DNA of 64,000 bases. Source: Nostoc sp. UHCC 0302 (GTDB lineage Bacteria > Cyanobacteriota > Cyanobacteriia > Cyanobacteriales > Nostocaceae). The translations under genes and the position numbers were made by a program. Shown one piece after another: positions 8,826 through 18,310 of the stretch. Numbering within the stretch: the stretch's first letter is position 1; each line of letters opens with the position of its first letter. Location: the NCBI RefSeq assembly GCF_038096175.1, contig NZ_CP151099.1, positions 374,501 to 438,500 on the forward strand, in the 5' to 3' direction. The notes beneath the pieces are model-generated. The model made no database searches. It was given only the letters and a program-made list of their open reading frames with translations, and was not told where the DNA came from.

Positions 8826-9056
8826 ATGAAAATATGTCTCGTAAACTCAAAAACATTACGTTATCTTTGGTCTATAGTTGAAGAAACCCAGGCCAGCACA
8901 CTTCTTGGACTCAACGATACAGATTTGGTCAAGCAGTTGTTGGGACAGGTTGAGAGTACTAAAGCTCTCGACAGTGAAGAGACTACTACTCTAAAAGCTT
9001 ATATTTGCTCTAAAACTTCCCTAATACGCGATTTGGCGGAGGCGCGTTTAGCATAA
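8826..9056 (+). CDS. Small conserved protein, paralogue of 62397-62651
   Basis: A 76-residue soluble helical protein. AAGGAG lies about eight bases before the ATG. It aligns along its length with the protein at 62397-62651: both share LW..vE.T..STLL, D..LVK.LL.Q, YI.SK..LIRD.AE.RL. A second copy in the same window under different flanks argues that this is a genuine cyanobacterial small-protein family. Function unknown. Confidence 0.75.
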   Translation: MKICLVNSKTLRYLWSIVEETQASTLLGLNDTDLVKQLLGQVESTKALDSEETTTLKAYICSKTSLIRDLAEARLA

Positions 9057-9914
9057 GAATTCTCCAAGGGAATTCGTAGAGGTATATTGCAGTACACCCT
9101 TACTTAGATTCTATCTACATTTCCAAACGTGCATCTCTAGCTTTATCTTGGGGGATTAATATTAGTGCCTTGTACATGACAAACTTTACAGGTGTAGCGT
9201 CAAAAGCGCCTTGGTTCAGCTTTGAGCCAAGGCGCTTTGGCTATGGCAAATGTTTATGCATCACGCACCGCCTAAAATTAGTGGATGGTGCGCTACTTTC
9301 AATTATCACAATTTATAGAATTTAATATTTATTTTATGGTTAGCTAATAAATATCTAAAACACACAACAATTAGTAGAAATTTACAATAGATTAAGTGAA
9401 AAAAGTATTGATTTATATATTGATAATGTAGCCGAAAAATTAAAGTAGTTTATATTAACAAGCTGATCTTAAGAATAAATTATCTTAAACATAAAGTAGA
9501 CGAAAAGATAATCCTAAAGAATAACATTGACTATTCCTATTGGTTATTTGTTCCCCGTAATAAGATGACGAATTAGGGAAATTTTCGCTTCTTCTCCCTA
9601 AACCATATTGGAGAACTAACCTAACCTACTTATGTTTTAAGATATACAGAAATCAATCTTGAGTAAGAACATTTTGTTGAAAAAGTATGCTGATGATACT
9701 TTTATTAGTTAATTTATCGTAGTGATGAGTTCAATACTCTGTGGTACATTGATTGTGTATTTCTTATCTACATTTTTCCTTTGTACTATGTTATACAATA
9801 GTAATTATCAGGCTGAGTAATAAACTGGTCAGCAGGATGAAAATGCTATGAAACTGGATATCTATACTTGCTTGACACTATAAAATTAATCAGGTTAAGG
9901 AGAAGTAAATAACC
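9057..9914. other. Long AT-rich intergenic region before the sigma factor gene
   Basis: 858 bp without a supported gene. It contains the inverted repeat described at 9203-9238 and otherwise AT-rich DNA that may hold the promoter region of the sigma factor gene. No specific promoter can be assigned by eye. Confidence 0.5.
9203..9238. repeat. 12-bp perfect inverted repeat (hairpin)
   Basis: AAAGCGCCTTGG at 9203-9214 is matched by CCAAGGCGCTTT at 9227-9238 with a 12-base loop. GC-rich arms in an AT-rich spacer suggest an RNA hairpin. No T-run follows on the plus strand. Confidence 0.55.
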
Positions 9915-10934
9915 ATGAGCAACTTGACATCTCTACAGACCGAAGTTGAAAAAACCAAGAAAAAAAATCTAGCTTTAGCTCAAAAACCTCGGAATACAGA
10001 TGATATTGTACGTGCTTATCTACAAGAGATAGGGCGTGTAGATTTGTTGACTCATGAGGAAGAGATTATTTTTGCTCAACAAGTGCAGCAGATGATGAAT
10101 TTACTAGCTGCTCAAGAAGAATTGGCTGTGAAATTAGAGCGCGAACCTACACTGCAAGAATGGAGTGATAGGATGAATTTAACTGTCGAGGAGCTGCAAC
10201 AAGGCTTAAGACAAGGACATCGAGCTAAGCAGAAAATGATTCAGGCTAATCTCCGGTTAGTGGTAGCAGTTGCTAAGAAATACCAGCGGCGCAACTTGGA
10301 GTTTCTGGATTTAATCCAAGAGGGTACTTTAGGCTTGGAGCGAGGTGTTGATAAATTTGATCCGACTCTTGGATATAAATTTTCTACTTACGCCTATTGG
10401 TGGATTCGTCAAGGAATTACACGTGCGATCGCTCAACAAGGACGTACAATTCGGTTACCCATTCACGTTTTTGAAAAATTAAACAAAATTAAACGCGCAC
10501 AGCGAGAATTATCTCAGCAATTGGGACGCGTTCCTACTACTGCTGAAATAGCTGACACATTATCTTTAACACCCAGCCAAGTTAGAGAGTGTTTGTACCT
10601 AGCGCGTCAACCCTTCTCCCTAGAGGCGCGAGTTGGAGAACAACAGGATACAGAATTGCAGGACATATTGGAGGATGACGGACTTTCTCCAGAAGACTAC
10701 GCTACAGAAGAATCTCTGCACCAAGACTTACATAACCTGTTGTCAAAGTTAACTCCCCAGCAGCGAGAAATATTAACCTTGCGTTTCGGCCTTATTGATG
10801 GGCATGAACTTTCTTTAGCACAAATTGGCGATCGCATGGGTATTAGTCGAGAACGGGTGCGACAGATTGAGCAAAAAGCACTCAGTTTACTAAGACGCCA
10901 AAAGGAACAAGTGCGTAGTTATCTAGCTAGCTAA
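9915..10934 (+). CDS. RNA polymerase group 2 sigma factor (sigma-70 family)
   Basis: A 339-residue RpoD-related sigma factor. Region 1.2 begins at DDIVRAYLQEIGRVDLLT, region 2 holds NLRLVVAVAKKY and YAYWWIRQGITRAI, region 3 follows, and region 4 ends with ISRERVRQIEQKAL. Region 1.1 is missing and the protein is much shorter than a primary sigma factor, which is the pattern of cyanobacterial group 2 factors (SigB to SigE). I cannot say which one. AAGGAGA before the ATG is a good ribosome binding site. It should redirect RNA polymerase under stress or nutrient change. Confidence 0.95.
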   Translation: MSNLTSLQTEVEKTKKKNLALAQKPRNTDDIVRAYLQEIGRVDLLTHEEEIIFAQQVQQMMNLLAAQEELAVKLEREPTLQEWSDRMNLTVEELQQGLRQGHRAKQKMIQANLRLVVAVAKKYQRRNLEFLDLIQEGTLGLERGVDKFDPTLGYKFSTYAYWWIRQGITRAIAQQGRTIRLPIHVFEKLNKIKRAQRELSQQLGRVPTTAEIADTLSLTPSQVRECLYLARQPFSLEARVGEQQDTELQDILEDDGLSPEDYATEESLHQDLHNLLSKLTPQQREILTLRFGLIDGHELSLAQIGDRMGISRERVRQIEQKALSLLRRQKEQVRSYLAS

Positions 10935-11046
10935 GGTTGTTTTTTATTAATTTAAGGCAGCCAAATTCAAGAAGACACCCTTAATAACTGTATTAATATA
11001 GTTATTTAAGGGTAAATCAACATAGCTATTTTCACAAAAGTTTGAT

Positions 11047-11541
11047 ATGACTACATCTCAGACAGTGCAACAATTGCAAGCGCAATGGGTGACGCCAGAA
11101 AACTTTCGGCGTTATGGACAGGTAATTTTTGCTAGTCAAGATGGTAAGGCTTACGATGCAGAAGATGCCAACTTAAATCTGCAACATGGCATTCCCCGCT
11201 TTTATATTATGCGCTTAGAAAAGCGAGGGCGGAAATTTCATAAAATTACTCGCCATATGCAATGCACTCAGTGCTTGGGTTCTTTGGAGGGGAAAGATTG
11301 GTTAATTGCAGTTTGTCCTCCTTGTAACGATGTGAATGAACCAGCGTTAAAGGAGATTGCAGCTTTCCGAATTCCAGGGAATTGTTTTATCAAGTTAAAT
11401 GAGGGAACTTGGCACGCTGGGCCATATTTTGAGCATGAGGCTGTAGATTTTTATAATTTAGAGCTTGCTGATACGAATGTTGTGGATCATTTTACTCATG
11501 ATTTTCTCAAGAGTAATCAGGTAGAGTTTGAGATGGTGTAA
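11047..11541 (+). CDS. AllA-like ureidoglycolate lyase family protein
   Basis: A 164-residue cupin-type protein. It starts with the family's TPENFRRYGQVI pattern and keeps the AFRIPGNCFIKLNEGTWHAGPYF block, where the His of TWH is a likely metal or substrate ligand. Ureidoglycolate lyases split ureidoglycolate to glyoxylate and urea at the end of purine breakdown. A second, divergent AllA-like gene lies at 18311-18889 beside xanthine dehydrogenase. The 3' end overlaps the convergent gene 12010-11507 by 35 bp. The MQCTQCLG stretch has two Cys that are not typical. Confidence 0.75.
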   Translation: MTTSQTVQQLQAQWVTPENFRRYGQVIFASQDGKAYDAEDANLNLQHGIPRFYIMRLEKRGRKFHKITRHMQCTQCLGSLEGKDWLIAVCPPCNDVNEPALKEIAAFRIPGNCFIKLNEGTWHAGPYFEHEAVDFYNLELADTNVVDHFTHDFLKSNQVEFEMV

Positions 11542-12010
11542 GTGAACTTATTACGTCTATTTCATTGGATTGTTCAGTTGCAGAAGATTTTAATTTAGCT
11601 GATTTACTATTATTCTTAGGCTGTTTTCTTTTAACACCTGTAACTTTTTCTCGGATTACCTCTAAGTCTTCTGGTTTGGCCCACTGACGGCTGTGAGTGA
11701 CTCTGTACTGATCTGTGCGTCCTTTCCGCTTTTCCTGATTTAAAAAACCTGCTTCACAAAGAAACTTGAGTGCATACTGGGCTTTGCGAACACTCATCTT
11801 GCAGATTTCTGCTGTCTTATTCAAGCTAGCAAAATACTTACCATCAAGTTTTCCCCCTGTTCTGCGAACTGCATGAGCATAGATCCGAAACTCATAAGGG
11901 TCTAAGCCATATTCGTCAAGCAGGTTGTGAACGAACATGACTGAATCTGGCTGGCTGTTGGTTTTTGGAAGATTTTCTCCCCCTGCTTGAGAGCTTTCTT
12001 GCGTTGGCAT
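11507..12010 (-). CDS. Winged-helix/HTH domain protein
   Basis: A 167-residue protein. Residues about 28-105 look like a winged helix: DEYGLDPYEFRIYAHAVRR, then SLNKTAEICKMSVRKAQYALKFL as helix-turn-helix, then a wing with KRKGRTDQYRVT. The C-terminal part is Lys/Ser-rich and probably disordered. AGGAG precedes the ATG. Such HTH proteins are seen in replication initiators and plasmid-like regulators, so a DNA-binding role is likely; the target is unknown. Its end overlaps the convergent AllA-like gene. Confidence 0.7.
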   Translation of the reverse strand: MPTQESSQAGGENLPKTNSQPDSVMFVHNLLDEYGLDPYEFRIYAHAVRRTGGKLDGKYFASLNKTAEICKMSVRKAQYALKFLCEAGFLNQEKRKGRTDQYRVTHSRQWAKPEDLEVIREKVTGVKRKQPKNNSKSAKLKSSATEQSNEIDVISSLTPSQTLPDYS

Positions 12011-12551
12011 ATAAATCTCCTACATAGTGCATTTATTTTTATAATACGGATACCCATGCACTACGTGCCATAGTTCTGTTATATCTTAATAAGTTATAAC
12101 TTTTAAGCTAATAATGCATCGAGTATTTAGGTTTTCATGATTCAAGAGATTTCCATAGCTAAATTTGTTATCAAACTTGCCGGACACTCCTTGCAAATGT
12201 TCGGTTAGCTCATGCTAAGATGAAAATAACCTCAACTTTGAACACCTTTGTATAAATAATTTCCGATAATGCCTGCTCAAGGCGGCATAAAAGTGAATTT
12301 GTTAATGCAAAAGAGGCTCTCGCGCCAACGAGAACCTCCAGTGTTCAAATAAGTTTGCAATACCTGCTGCACAGGCAAAGCTATTTTCCAAAGCAGTTTA
12401 ACCATTTCAAGTAATTTTCCACACAAGGAGAAAAAATTAACTGATGGTCACTTTGTTGTACAACAATTATAACCCAATACCGAACATACCGGGAACCCTG
12501 CGGCTTTTAACTCAAGCAGATGTCTCCTATGGTTGTTTGTGAGGAGAAACA
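12011..12551. other. Intergenic region with a small hairpin
   Basis: 541 bp between divergent genes and without a supported gene. An imperfect hairpin (GAGG-C-TCTCG paired with CGAGA-A-CCTC) lies at 12313-12338. The rest is AT-rich and probably holds the promoters of both flanking genes. Confidence 0.45.
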
Positions 12552-12827
12552 ATGCCACTGAGAATAAGAGCCACTCGCGAAGAATTTGAGGCGGCTTGTG
12601 CTAATGGCTGCGTCTATGGAGAGATAAGAGGTAAAGAGGGTCTTTATGTTTACGCCGAGTTGGGTAGGGAACAAGAATACATACAGTCACCAAATGATAA
12701 TCTGATGACAGAATATAGGATTTTCAATGGTTGCGATGTCTACTTTGCTAGAACTAGAGAGCAACTAGCTAGTGGAGAGTTTGAAGCGGAAGATTTGCCT
12801 AACATAACAGTAATTATTTACTGCTAG
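12552..12827 (+). CDS. Hypothetical small protein
   Basis: A 91-residue acidic soluble protein beginning MPLRIRATREEFEAACANG. GAGGAG just before the start supports translation. The sequence alternates helix and strand and ends IYC; no family is recognised. The last 14 bp overlap the 3' end of the convergent small gene 12972-12814. Confidence 0.65.
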   Translation: MPLRIRATREEFEAACANGCVYGEIRGKEGLYVYAELGREQEYIQSPNDNLMTEYRIFNGCDVYFARTREQLASGEFEAEDLPNITVIIYC

Positions 12828-12972
12828 TAGAGACTGTAGCATTATCGATTGGTGGTCTCCGCAGTTTTTTACGGCGAATTTCGATGCGCTCTTGGTTTTC
12901 ATTAAGGTAATCTTCTAGATTTTCTAGACTTACCTGTACACTGTCTCCACCTTTTAAATAAACAGTAGGCAT
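12814..12972 (-). CDS. 52-residue hypothetical protein
   Basis: A short gene that standard length cut-offs would miss. It starts MPTVYLKGGDSVQVSLENLE and continues with a charged helix ending RIEIRRKKLRRPP. GGAGA lies six bases before the ATG. The composition (beta strand, then a basic helix) is protein-like. It overlaps the convergent gene by 14 bp at their 3' ends. Function unknown. Confidence 0.6.
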   Translation of the reverse strand: MPTVYLKGGDSVQVSLENLEDYLNENQERIEIRRKKLRRPPIDNATVSTSSK

Positions 12973-13095
12973 AGTATTTCTCCAATGGCCTCTTTCTTAT
13001 TCTATTCATCTTGTAGCGTTCATGCAAGAAAATAGTTAACAGGGAGAGGTATTTTTTCTGATAGATATATGTTCAGCCCAGCTTACAATTTTTCA

Positions 13096-13695
13096 TTACT
13101 CAAAAATACGCAATTGATATTTATAAGTTTCCTGTGTATTGATATCTATAAGCACAGATGGATTATTAAATTCTACTTGATGAATTACTGAGTAAAACTC
13201 TTTGATAATTTGGCGTAAACCAAAAGTTTCCTCGCGAATATTTTGTAAGTGCGATCGCATATCATTTCCAAACAATAATGGATGCCCCATTTTACCTTCA
13301 TAGGTTGGTGCAGTAATCAAGGCTGAATTATCTTTGTGTGCTTGCAGTAATGTTTGATAAATCTCTGCTTTTCTAGGTTGATCAACTGCTGAAATCGCTA
13401 AGACTTCAAAATCTGCTGGAATATTTTGCAACCCTGTCAGCAGAGAAGTTGTTTTTCCGACTTTAGAATGAGGATTAATTACAGTCAAACTGCCGATAGG
13501 ACAATCTTTTTGTCTATAGCTATTGTGTGAACCAAGTACTACTAAAGGTGTAAAATCGACGCTTAACCACTGTTCTATTTGATAAGTTAATAAGGTTTTA
13601 CCTTCACCCCAAGGTAGTGAAGTTTTACAAGTACCCATGCGAGTTGATGCACCCGCGGCGAGAATGATAGCAAACTGTGTCAATCTTTTACTCAC
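13096..13695 (-). CDS. MobA/MocA-like nucleotidyltransferase
   Basis: A protein of about 200 residues with the nucleotidyltransferase signature AIILAAGASTRMG near its start, LPW (substrate loop) and AVDQP (metal-binding Asp). MocA-type enzymes add CMP to molybdopterin for hydroxylases of the xanthine dehydrogenase family, which fits the adjacent xdhC-like and XDH genes. The start is taken as the GTG at 13695, which overlaps the xdhC stop by 8 bp; an ATG at 13734 would add 13 residues without family resemblance. It is the last gene of the XDH operon. Confidence 0.8.
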   Translation of the reverse strand: MSKRLTQFAIILAAGASTRMGTCKTSLPWGEGKTLLTYQIEQWLSVDFTPLVVLGSHNSYRQKDCPIGSLTVINPHSKVGKTTSLLTGLQNIPADFEVLAISAVDQPRKAEIYQTLLQAHKDNSALITAPTYEGKMGHPLLFGNDMRSHLQNIREETFGLRQIIKEFYSVIHQVEFNNPSVLIDINTQETYKYQLRIFE

Positions 13696-14665
13696 GTGAG
13701 ATTTTCTCAGATAATGAAATTCCACTACCACCACGTCGGACTTTAATTAATTCAGCACAGATGCTAACCGCAATTTCTTCTGGTGTTAAAGCACCAATAT
13801 CTAAACCAATTGGTGCATATATCTGATGTAAAAATTCAGTTGTAAAACCTTCATTTTGCAGTGTTTTGTACACAGTGGTGACTCGTTTTTTGCTACCAAC
13901 CATACCGATATATTGCACTTGATAGTTACATAAAGTTCGTAATGCTGCTAAATCATGCAGATAACCTCTAGTAACTAAAGCCACATATAAATTAGAAATT
14001 TTCTCTAATATTTTCTGAATTGAGGTGATGGGTTCTGCTAGCAATAGCGATGCTTCGGGAAATCTTTCTTCTGTGGCAAAATCTGGGCGATCGTCTTGTA
14101 CAATAACTTGAAAACCTGCTATTTTAGCAATCTGTGCTAGAGAAACTGCAATATGTCCTGCACCAATAATTAACAGTGTTGGCGGTGGTAGTAAAGGTTC
14201 AATTAATTCTGTGGTTTTTAGAGATGTTATTAAGTAAGGTTCTGTCAGTAAATAAGGTTTTTCATTTGGAGTAAAAGGTGTGGCGATCGCACCCATTCCC
14301 CCAGATGTTAAAGTATCTATAATTTGATTGACTAAATTTAAGCTTTCAGAGCCTTTCCATAACTCTAACAATACCAGCATTGTGCCACCACAAACGCCTT
14401 GAGTTTCTCGTTGCGGTACGCCAGATAAATCAATTTCTACAAATTGTTTTTCACCTGTTTGCAAAACTTGTAAAGCCTGCTGACAAACTTTTGCTTCCCC
14501 AGCACCACCGCCAATTGTTCCATAGGTTTTACCATCAGCGCTGATGAACATTTTCGCGCCGACTTCTCTGGGTACGGAACCTTTGGTGTTGGTGACGGTG
14601 GCTAGAACTACAGCATTTTGTTTTAAGGCGGCTGCTAGTTGTTGGTAGAAGTCAAGCATAAACAA
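13688..14665 (-). CDS. xdhC: XdhC/CoxI family protein
   Basis: A 325-residue protein. The N-terminal XdhC/CoxI domain (about 8-80) contains ATVTNTKGSVPREVGAKM. The C-terminal Rossmann domain has LLIIGAGHIAVSLAQIA and VQDDRPDFATEERFP. XdhC proteins bind and sulfurate or protect the molybdenum cofactor and hand it to xanthine dehydrogenase. It lies 34 bp behind the XDH gene and overlaps the MocA-like gene, consistent with one transcript. A second Met at codon 3 could be the start. Confidence 0.88.
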   Translation of the reverse strand: MFMLDFYQQLAAALKQNAVVLATVTNTKGSVPREVGAKMFISADGKTYGTIGGGAGEAKVCQQALQVLQTGEKQFVEIDLSGVPQRETQGVCGGTMLVLLELWKGSESLNLVNQIIDTLTSGGMGAIATPFTPNEKPYLLTEPYLITSLKTTELIEPLLPPPTLLIIGAGHIAVSLAQIAKIAGFQVIVQDDRPDFATEERFPEASLLLAEPITSIQKILEKISNLYVALVTRGYLHDLAALRTLCNYQVQYIGMVGSKKRVTTVYKTLQNEGFTTEFLHQIYAPIGLDIGALTPEEIAVSICAELIKVRRGGSGISLSEKISRE

Positions 14666-14699
14666 ACCGCAGAGGCGCAGAGAACGCAGAGGAAAGATT

Positions 14700-17354
14700 T
14701 TAAGTAGGAGAGTCGTTGAGTTGTTGCCAAACTCTTTCGGGTGTCATGGGAAGTTGGCGCAGTCTACAACCTGTAGCGTGGGCGATCGCATTGGCAATGG
14801 CAGGCGCTGTACAATTAGTAGTGATTTCTCCTACACCTTTAGCACCAAAGGGGCCGTAAGGGTCGGCTTGTTCTATTAAAATTACTTCTATTGGAGGTAT
14901 ATCTGCCGCTGTGGGGATGCGATATTCTCGCAATGTGGGATTAATAATACATCCTTGTTCATTAAATAATAGTTCTTCACTTAAAGCATAACCAATTCCC
15001 ATCGCTATACCACCAGTTGCTTGTCCGTGGCAAATTCGGGGATTAATTGCTTTACCTAAATCAATCGCTTGTACACATCTTAAAACTTGAACTTTACCAG
15101 TTTCTATATCAACTTCTACCTCTACTCCTTGAACAGCAAAAGTTAATGTAGATTCATCTGCTGCATAAGAAACTTCAACGCTGGTTTCTCTATTGTCGAC
15201 GAGTTTTTCTGCGGCTAATTTCACAGCTTGCCCAGAAATATAAATTGTAGCTGAAGCATAAGAACCCGCGTCAAAAGGTGTTTGTTGAGTATCGCCAGCA
15301 ATAATATTAATATCAACAACTTCTACACCTAAAACTTCTGCTGCTATTTGCCGCAAAGTAGTATCTGAACCAGTACCAACATCTACAGAACCAGTTTTCA
15401 ATTCATATTTACCATCAGGTAAAAGTGATAATTTGACTTTAGCAACGTGGATTTTAGATAAGCCACTTCCTTGCATCGAAACGGCAAATCCTACACCACG
15501 ACGGCGAGAACCTTCTACTCTCGGTGGTGTACCAGGAATATATCCAAGTGATTGCGTAACTTTTTCCCAGCATTCAGTAACAGCGTAGCTACCAATTAAG
15601 TTAAAGTGGCTTTCTGTCCTACCTAAAGTAATTAAATCCCCTGGACGTATCAAGTTTTTTAAATGGATTTCTAAAGGGTCAATATTGAGCTTTTGGGCAA
15701 TTTCATCAATTTGGCATTCCATTGCAAAAGTGCCTTGTGTTGCACCATAACCGCGAAATGCACCCGCTGGCATTGTATTTGTGTAAACTGCAAAACCTTG
15801 TAATCTTTTATTTGAACAACGATACAAACCTAAAGGAATATAACCTGATAAAAATACCACCGTCTGTCCATGATTTCCATAAGCACCAGTATTACCAATT
15901 ACTTCCATTTCTTGGGCAACAAGTGTACCATCTGTTTTCACACCAGTTTTTACCCGAATTGTCATCGCATGGCGGCTGTTAGTAGCAGTAAATTCCTCTT
16001 TTCTAGTAAATTCCCACTGCACGGGTTTACCTGTTCGCAAGGTTGCTAAAACACATAAGTCTTCTGATAAGATTTCTTGTTTATTACCAAATCCACCACC
16101 AATTTGTGCTTTGTAAACCCGGATTTTATCTTGCGGTAAATTGAAAAGTTGTGAAAGTAAACGTTGGCAGTGAAATGGTACTTGGGTACTAGAACGTACA
16201 ACTAGATTCCCATCTGCTTCTAACCAACTAATAGTTACATGAGGTTCGAGGTGGACGTGTTGTACTGCTGGTAATTGGTATGTGTTTTCAACAATTAAAT
16301 CTGCTTGGTTAAATCCTTGTTCTAAATCACCAGATTCAAGAAATATTTCCCCGGCAATGTTGCGATTTCTATCAGGGATTTGTAATGATTCTGGTTCATC
16401 ATGAATTACAACCCCGCTATTATTCATTGCTTGTATAGGGTCGATAACGTGGGGTAAGATTTCGTAATCGACAACAATTAATTCACAAGCTTTTTCGGCA
16501 ATATGAGGTGTTTCTGCAACTACAGCAGCAACGCGATCGCCTACAAATCTTACTTTATTATCTAATAAATAATGATCTAATGGATCGGGTACTGGTTCTG
16601 CGTGTCCGGCGGTGGTGTAAGGTATCCTGGGTACATCTTCGTGAGTGAAAATGGCAACCACACCAGGAAGTGCTTTGGCTTTTTGCGTGTCAATTTTGCG
16701 AATCAGGGCGTGAGGATGAGGCGATCGCAGTAACTTAAGATGTAGTAATCCAGGTGGTGAAATATCTGCCGTGTAAGATGCTTTACCAGTCACAATTGCC
16801 GCACCATCTTGTTTAGGAATGCTTTCTCCTACAGATGCGCCATGTCGCGTCTCTACCCTGCTCCCTGCCTCACTTCGACTACTTCGACTACGCTCAGTAC
16901 AAGTACGCTCAGTGACCACCTGTCTTTTAATACTTTCAATAATCGCTTGATATCCAGTGCAGCGACAGAGATTTCCTTTTAAAGCTAAACGCAGTTCATC
17001 TTCTGATAATTCTGGCAATTTGGCTGCACTCATAATCATCCCCGGAGTGCAAAAACCACATTGAAAGCCTTGTGCTGCTAAAAAAGCTTGCTGTATAGTT
17101 GCAAGTTCACCGTTCTGAGCAAGTCCTTCAATAGTAGTTACCGATTGATTAGCAACACGCATTGCTGGATAAATACAACTATGAATAGGTGTATCATTTA
17201 CCCAAACTGTACAAGCACCACAATCACCAGAATCACAAACACGATGAACACCAAACCAACCAAGCTGACGTAATAAACTTAAAAGGCTGGTTCCAGGATG
17301 ACAAGTTTCTCGATAAGATTGAGAATTAACTATAAATTTTAAGTCTTCCAGCAT
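14700..17354 (-). CDS. Xanthine dehydrogenase, fused [2Fe-2S] and molybdenum subunits
   Basis: An 884-residue fusion. Residues 1-145 are the ferredoxin part with eight Cys in two clusters (C40, C45, C48, C60; C99, C102, C130, C132). From about 180 the molybdopterin-binding subunit follows: [19 protein letters not shown] and the catalytic Glu in GAKGVGEI near the end. It should hydroxylate purines (hypoxanthine to xanthine to urate). The linker at about 147-173 is Arg/Ser/Glu-rich and derives from inserted repeat DNA. The FAD subunit is the separate gene 18263-17481. The FeS/Mo fusion without FAD is an unusual but known arrangement. Substrate choice is inferred from context. Confidence 0.9.
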   Translation of the reverse strand: MLEDLKFIVNSQSYRETCHPGTSLLSLLRQLGWFGVHRVCDSGDCGACTVWVNDTPIHSCIYPAMRVANQSVTTIEGLAQNGELATIQQAFLAAQGFQCGFCTPGMIMSAAKLPELSEDELRLALKGNLCRCTGYQAIIESIKRQVVTERTCTERSRSSRSEAGSRVETRHGASVGESIPKQDGAAIVTGKASYTADISPPGLLHLKLLRSPHPHALIRKIDTQKAKALPGVVAIFTHEDVPRIPYTTAGHAEPVPDPLDHYLLDNKVRFVGDRVAAVVAETPHIAEKACELIVVDYEILPHVIDPIQAMNNSGVVIHDEPESLQIPDRNRNIAGEIFLESGDLEQGFNQADLIVENTYQLPAVQHVHLEPHVTISWLEADGNLVVRSSTQVPFHCQRLLSQLFNLPQDKIRVYKAQIGGGFGNKQEILSEDLCVLATLRTGKPVQWEFTRKEEFTATNSRHAMTIRVKTGVKTDGTLVAQEMEVIGNTGAYGNHGQTVVFLSGYIPLGLYRCSNKRLQGFAVYTNTMPAGAFRGYGATQGTFAMECQIDEIAQKLNIDPLEIHLKNLIRPGDLITLGRTESHFNLIGSYAVTECWEKVTQSLGYIPGTPPRVEGSRRRGVGFAVSMQGSGLSKIHVAKVKLSLLPDGKYELKTGSVDVGTGSDTTLRQIAAEVLGVEVVDINIIAGDTQQTPFDAGSYASATIYISGQAVKLAAEKLVDNRETSVEVSYAADESTLTFAVQGVEVEVDIETGKVQVLRCVQAIDLGKAINPRICHGQATGGIAMGIGYALSEELLFNEQGCIINPTLREYRIPTAADIPPIEVILIEQADPYGPFGAKGVGEITTNCTAPAIANAIAHATGCRLRQLPMTPERVWQQLNDSPT
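16836..16916. repeat. Repeat DNA inserted in frame in the XDH linker
   Basis: This part of the XDH gene encodes the low-complexity linker [16 protein letters not shown]. The DNA has short direct repeats (CTTCGACTA twice, ACGCTCAGT twice) and the CGCGTCTCTACCCTG block also found in intergenic repeats of this window at 19228 and elsewhere. It keeps the frame. Confidence 0.6.
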
Positions 17355-17450
17355 TTTTAATATCTAATACTAAATTCCTTTAGTAAGAATTATTTTCCAA
17401 AATCATAAATTCATTGAGCGTAGCTATATCAAGCTTTTTTCATATATCTT

Positions 17451-17483
17451 AATTACGAATTACGAATTACGAATTACGAATTA
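17451..17483. repeat. Short tandem heptamer repeat (AATTACG)
   Basis: About 4.7 copies of AATTACG. The stop codon of the FAD-subunit gene lies inside it. The same heptamer occurs in reverse orientation at 25385-25418. Such STRR heptamers are typical of heterocyst-forming cyanobacteria. Confidence 0.85.
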
Positions 17484-18263
17484 TTGTAGTGTGCGCTTGA
17501 TTAAAACTACCGTCACTTCTCGCCGATAATCTGAACTAGCTTTAGCATCTGTAATAAAATTGAGCTTTTGTAAAAATGCAAAATTTGGCGCTTCTACATT
17601 GTCAAATCTCCACAGTAAAGGTGCAGCAATACTAGCAGAAATCACACAATTTATCTGTTGTTCATTCCTAGCAGTTACTACAATTACCAAAGCAGGATCT
17701 GTCGCCGCTATACTAAAGCGTTGATAATTAACTTTCCATTGTAGATGCGACAACGGGATTAAAACCCGCCTTAATATTTCTCCTGGTTGTAAAATTGTCT
17801 GGCGAGAACCAATTTGAAAATCTTTCGCTGCAACTTGATGTGATTCTCCTTTAATATTCCAAATTTCATAAATTGCACCTAATGCGACCATTACTGGCGC
17901 TAAAGTTCCCACAGATAAAGCTAGACAAATATTACCTCCTACCGTCGCGACATTAATTACTTTTAATGATGCTGCTAGCGCTGTGACTGCACTTTTTAAT
18001 CCCTCAGCGGCTGTCCATTCTGGTAACCAGGGATATTCTAATAACTTAACTAACGGACAAGTCGCTCCAATAATTAAATAATCTTCGTTAACCTCAATCT
18101 CTGACCATCCTAAAGTTTGGATATCTATCAGTGTTTTTAGATGTGTTTGTGGTTCCGAAAATAGCCATGTTCCACCTGCTAACCAAGCATAGTCTGCACT
18201 CCAATTAGTCAGAGTTTGAATATCATCAAGACGTAAATAAGTTTCAATGTTTGGCAAATCCAT
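17481..18263 (-). CDS. Xanthine dehydrogenase FAD-binding subunit
   Basis: A 260-residue protein of the CoxM/XdhB type. The FAD pyrophosphate loop is DYAWLAGGTWL (about 24-34) and the second loop is NVATVGGNICLAL. It would pass electrons from the FeS/Mo subunit encoded just downstream to NAD or another acceptor. It is somewhat shorter than many family members (about 280-300). The gene follows the AllA-like gene by 47 bp. Confidence 0.87.
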   Translation of the reverse strand: MDLPNIETYLRLDDIQTLTNWSADYAWLAGGTWLFSEPQTHLKTLIDIQTLGWSEIEVNEDYLIIGATCPLVKLLEYPWLPEWTAAEGLKSAVTALAASLKVINVATVGGNICLALSVGTLAPVMVALGAIYEIWNIKGESHQVAAKDFQIGSRQTILQPGEILRRVLIPLSHLQWKVNYQRFSIAATDPALVIVVTARNEQQINCVISASIAAPLLWRFDNVEAPNFAFLQKLNFITDAKASSDYRREVTVVLIKRTLQ

Positions 18264-18310
18264 TGATTAATTGAAATAGTTTTTAGCCTATAAATTTAGA
18301 TTAAACTAAG

